Below are positions 12,066 to 14,228 of a stretch of DNA of 14,228 nt, one piece after another. How positions within the stretch are numbered: position 1 is the stretch's first letter; every line of letters begins with the position of its first letter. The DNA comes from CAZHAC01 sp964383855. GTDB lineage: Bacteria > Chloroflexota > Dormibacteria > Dormibacterales > Dormibacteraceae. Under the pieces are notes generated by a model that was not told where the DNA came from, searched no databases, and saw only the letters and a list, made by a program, of their open reading frames with translations. The position numbers and the translations under genes were made by a program. The stretch spans positions 1 through 14,228 of the forward strand of contig CAYLIP010000061.1 of assembly GCA_964383855.1 (NCBI GenBank). The letters are read 5' to 3'.

Positions 12066-13582
12066 GCCCGGACGCCTTCCAGCGAATAGATCTCCCCGAA
12101 CTTGCGCTGCACGTATTCGATCCAGGGCCGGGCGGACAGTTCCTGGCCGGTGGCGCGCACCAGCAGCTCGTTCGGCGTGTACATCCGGCCAAACCTGTAG
12201 ACGTTGTCGGTGAGCCAGCTGTGAAGAGGCTTGAACTCGCCGCGCGCGATCTGGTCGTCGAGGTCGGGCAGGACCTCCCGGATCTTCACCATCAGCTGGG
12301 CGCCGATCACGTTGCCCAGCGTGTAGCTGGGGAAGCCGCCGAAGAAGATGCCCGACCAGTGGATGTCCTGGAGCGCGCCCAGCGAGACGTTGGGCACGTC
12401 GATGCCGAGGTACTCCTCGACCTTGGCGTTCCAGGCGGCGGGGACCTCCTCGGCTCGGATCTTGCCGTCGAGCATGTCGTTCTCGAGCTCGAAGCGAAGC
12501 AGGATGTGCAGGTTGTACGTGACCTCGTCCGCCTCGACCCGGATCAGCGAGGGCTGGACCTTGTTGACGGCACGGTAGAGGTCGTCGACGCCGGCCCGGT
12601 CGAGCTTGCCCGGGAAGGCCCGCTTGGCGGCCGGCAGCCAGTGCTCCCAGAAGGCCCGGCTCCGGCCGACCAGGTTCTCCCAGAGCCGGGACTGCGACTC
12701 GTGCATGCCCGGGGAGGCGCCGTCCCAGAGAGGCGTGCCCTCGAGGTCGGCGGCGTGGCCCTGGCTGTACATCCCGTGGCCGCTCTCGTGCATCGTGCCG
12801 TACAGGGCCTGCGAGAGGAACTCCGGCGCCACGCGTGTCGTGATCCGCACGTCGCCGTGGCCGAAGGCGATCGAGAAGGGATGCGCCGAGAGGTCCTGGC
12901 GACCACGCTCCCAGTCGTAGCCGAAAGCGGTGACGACCTGGCGGCCAAAGTCGAGCTGGGCCTCGCGGTCCCAGTCGCCGTAGAGGATCGAGTCGTCCAC
13001 CGCGTCGGAGTGCGAGGCGATCTCGCGCACGAGCGGGACGATGGCCTCGCGGAGCTCGCCAAAGAGCGCCTCCAGCTGGCGGCTGGTGACCCCCGGCTCA
13101 CTGCGGTCCAGAACCGCGTCGTACGGCCGCTCCTTCCAGCCCAGGGCGTCCGCGATCTTGCGGTTGATGTCGACGTTGCGCTGCAGGTAGGGCGCGAAGG
13201 CCTGCCAGTCGGCCTCGGCGCGCGCTCGCTGCCAGACCGGCTGCGCCTCGCTGGCGGCGCGCGCCGCCTCCGCCACGAGGTCGGAGGGGATCTTCACCGC
13301 CTGGTCGTAGTCGCGGCGGGCAACCCGGACCAGGGCGCCCTCGAAAGAGTCGGGGTCGTAGCCGCGTCCCTCGAGCTCGGAGATCAGCCGGCCGACCTCG
13401 CCGGAGGCGAAGAGCTCGTGCGAGCGCCGGCCCAGGGTGGCCAGCGCACCGGCCCGGCTGGGCACGCCGCCCGGCGGCATGTAGGTCTCCTGGTCCCAGA
13501 CCAGCACGGACTGTGCGTGATTGAGATCGTGGACCTCCTGCAGGATCTGTCGCAGACGCGCCAGCGCGTCGGTCTCCGTCAT
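12062..13582 (-). CDS. M32 family metallocarboxypeptidase (carboxypeptidase Taq type)
   Basis: This zinc carboxypeptidase removes C-terminal residues from peptides in the cytoplasm; there is no signal peptide. All M32 signatures are present in order in its 506 residues, a normal length: HPF (234-236), DVRITT (244-249), the zinc-binding HESGH (265-269, with Glu266 as the base), HESQSR (294-299, with Glu295 as the third zinc ligand, 26 residues after His269 as in the archaeal enzyme), then IRVEADEVTYNLHI and GALQDIHW. The ATG at 13582 overlaps the uvrA stop in an ATGA, so translation is probably coupled. Its own stop overlaps the CTG start of the hydrolase. Peptide turnover in an operon with a repair gene is probably a matter of shared transcription, not shared function. 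Confidence 0.95.
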   Translation of the reverse strand: MTETDALARLRQILQEVHDLNHAQSVLVWDQETYMPPGGVPSRAGALATLGRRSHELFASGEVGRLISELEGRGYDPDSFEGALVRVARRDYDQAVKIPSDLVAEAARAASEAQPVWQRARAEADWQAFAPYLQRNVDINRKIADALGWKERPYDAVLDRSEPGVTSRQLEALFGELREAIVPLVREIASHSDAVDDSILYGDWDREAQLDFGRQVVTAFGYDWERGRQDLSAHPFSIAFGHGDVRITTRVAPEFLSQALYGTMHESGHGMYSQGHAADLEGTPLWDGASPGMHESQSRLWENLVGRSRAFWEHWLPAAKRAFPGKLDRAGVDDLYRAVNKVQPSLIRVEADEVTYNLHILLRFELENDMLDGKIRAEEVPAAWNAKVEEYLGIDVPNVSLGALQDIHWSGIFFGGFPSYTLGNVIGAQLMVKIREVLPDLDDQIARGEFKPLHSWLTDNVYRFGRMYTPNELLVRATGQELSARPWIEYVQRKFGEIYSLEGVRA

Positions 13583-14228
13583 GCCGTGACCTTCTCCTTT
13601 TCCCTCTTGGCTGCCGCTCGCCGCGCCGGCGGTGGCATGCGCCCCGCCCGCTCCAGCACCGGCAGAAGATAACGTCCTGTGTAGCTGGCCTTGACCGAGG
13701 CCACCTCCTCGGGAGTTCCCTCGGCCACGATCCGGCCTCCCTTGTCGCCGCCCTCGGGCCCGAGGTCGATGATCCAGTCGGCGGTCTTGAGCACGTCCAG
13801 GTTGTGCTCGATGACCACCACCGTGTTGCCGTGGTCGACCAGCCGGTGGAGCACGTCCAGCAGGCGCTCCACGTCGGCGTAATGGAGGCCGGTGGTGGGC
13901 TCGTCGAGAACATAGATGGTCCGGCCGGTGTCGCGCCGGGAGAGCTCGGTCGCCAGCTTGACGCGCTGCGCCTCGCCCCCCGAGAGCTGGGTCGCCGGCT
14001 GTCCAAGCCGGATGTAGCCGAGCCCAACATCGTGGAGCGTCTTCAGCTTGGTCCGGATCTTGGGCACGTTCTCGAAGACGTCCATCGCCTCGTCGACCGT
14101 GAGATCCAGAACCTCGGCGATCGAGTGGCCCCGGAACTTGACCTCCAGCGTTTCGCGGTTGAAGCGGGTGCCGTGGCAGACCTCGCAGGGCACGTAGACG
14201 TCGGGCAGGAAGTGCATCTCGATCTGGA
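13579..14228 (-). CDS. uvrA: UvrABC excision nuclease subunit A, C-terminal part (5' end outside window)
   Basis: Only the last 216 or so residues of this roughly 950-aa damage-recognition ATPase are in the window; the reading frame runs off the right edge (QIEMHFLPDVY). Visible parts are half of the second zinc module (CEVCHG followed by RFNRETLEV), the ABC signature LSGGEAQRVKLATEL, the Walker B segment YVLDEPTTGLH and the H-loop VVVIEHN, all belonging to the second ATP-binding site. The Met visible in MHFLPDVY is internal, not a start. The C-terminus is short and basic (RRAAAKREKEK). The stop overlaps the ATG of the M32 gene (ATGA). UvrC is also encoded in this window, 5.9 kb away on the same strand; uvrB is not seen. 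Confidence 0.97.
   Translation of the reverse strand, partial: QIEMHFLPDVYVPCEVCHGTRFNRETLEVKFRGHSIAEVLDLTVDEAMDVFENVPKIRTKLKTLHDVGLGYIRLGQPATQLSGGEAQRVKLATELSRRDTGRTIYVLDEPTTGLHYADVERLLDVLHRLVDHGNTVVVIEHNLDVLKTADWIIDLGPEGGDKGGRIVAEGTPEEVASVKASYTGRYLLPVLERAGRMPPPARRAAAKREKEKVTA

Noticed and set aside
12221..13672. Long plus-strand open frame (483 codons) opposite the M32 carboxypeptidase
   Set aside because: It is an antisense shadow; the minus strand has every M32 motif in order.
1..14228. A defence system, mobile element, CRISPR array, biosynthetic cluster or other new multi-gene system
   Set aside because: No nuclease/toxin/transposase/integrase genes outside UvrA/UvrC, no spaced direct repeats and no cluster of co-functional unknown genes were seen. 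The window reads as housekeeping and metabolic chromosome.
1..14228. tRNA, rRNA or riboswitch genes
   Set aside because: The intergenic gaps are all under about 75 bp, and none shows cloverleaf or known aptamer patterns.

Overview
This is a GC-rich stretch (by eye about 70% G+C) of what looks like ordinary bacterial chromosome. It is packed with genes on both strands, with almost no intergenic space and many GTG/TTG starts. I see no rRNA, tRNA, CRISPR array, insertion sequence or prophage gene. Several genes begin 6-7 nt (others 9-10 nt) after a TANNNT hexamer, the signature of leaderless or near-leaderless transcription. That feature, the actinobacterial-type uvrC-rapZ gene order, and the AcrA1-like acyl-CoA reductase suggest a high-GC Terrabacteria lineage (Actinomycetota, Chloroflexota, Dormibacterota or similar). 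I cannot name it more closely.

Layout. Positions 14-2196 (+): the E1-beta subunit of a branched-chain-type 2-oxoacid dehydrogenase, then a creatinase/prolidase-fold (M24) protein that has lost most metal ligands. Positions 2180-2794 (-): an unrecognised protein with a four-cysteine N-terminal motif, divergent from a GNAT acetyltransferase (2852-3385, +). Positions 3404-7704 (-): a likely four-gene transcript of uvrC, a RapZ C-terminal-domain protein with no kinase domain, a shortened epimerase-like protein, and a DUF2332 protein. Positions 7750-9291 (+): a DUF4190 membrane protein and a short MprF-like DUF2156 protein. Positions 9317-14228 (-): uvrA (5' end outside the window), an M32 carboxypeptidase and an alpha/beta hydrolase joined by 4-bp stop/start overlaps, then a bimodular fatty acyl-CoA reductase that probably also has its own promoter.

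How the genes fit together. Two of the three UvrABC excision-repair genes are here, each apparently heading a transcript that carries unrelated metabolic genes. The E1-beta subunit belongs to branched-chain oxoacid breakdown, the reductase to fatty alcohol or wax-type lipid metabolism, and the DUF2156 protein possibly to membrane-lipid aminoacylation.

I found no convincing new multi-gene system. The points most worth following are: a hydrolase whose true start seems to be a CTG overlapping the preceding stop codon; two proteins that look like family members stripped of a catalytic part (the RapZ C-terminal protein and the epimerase); an M24 protein with creatinase-like rather than metallopeptidase active-site residues; and a recurring leaderless-promoter pattern, including an interlocked divergent promoter between uvrC and the DUF4190 gene.
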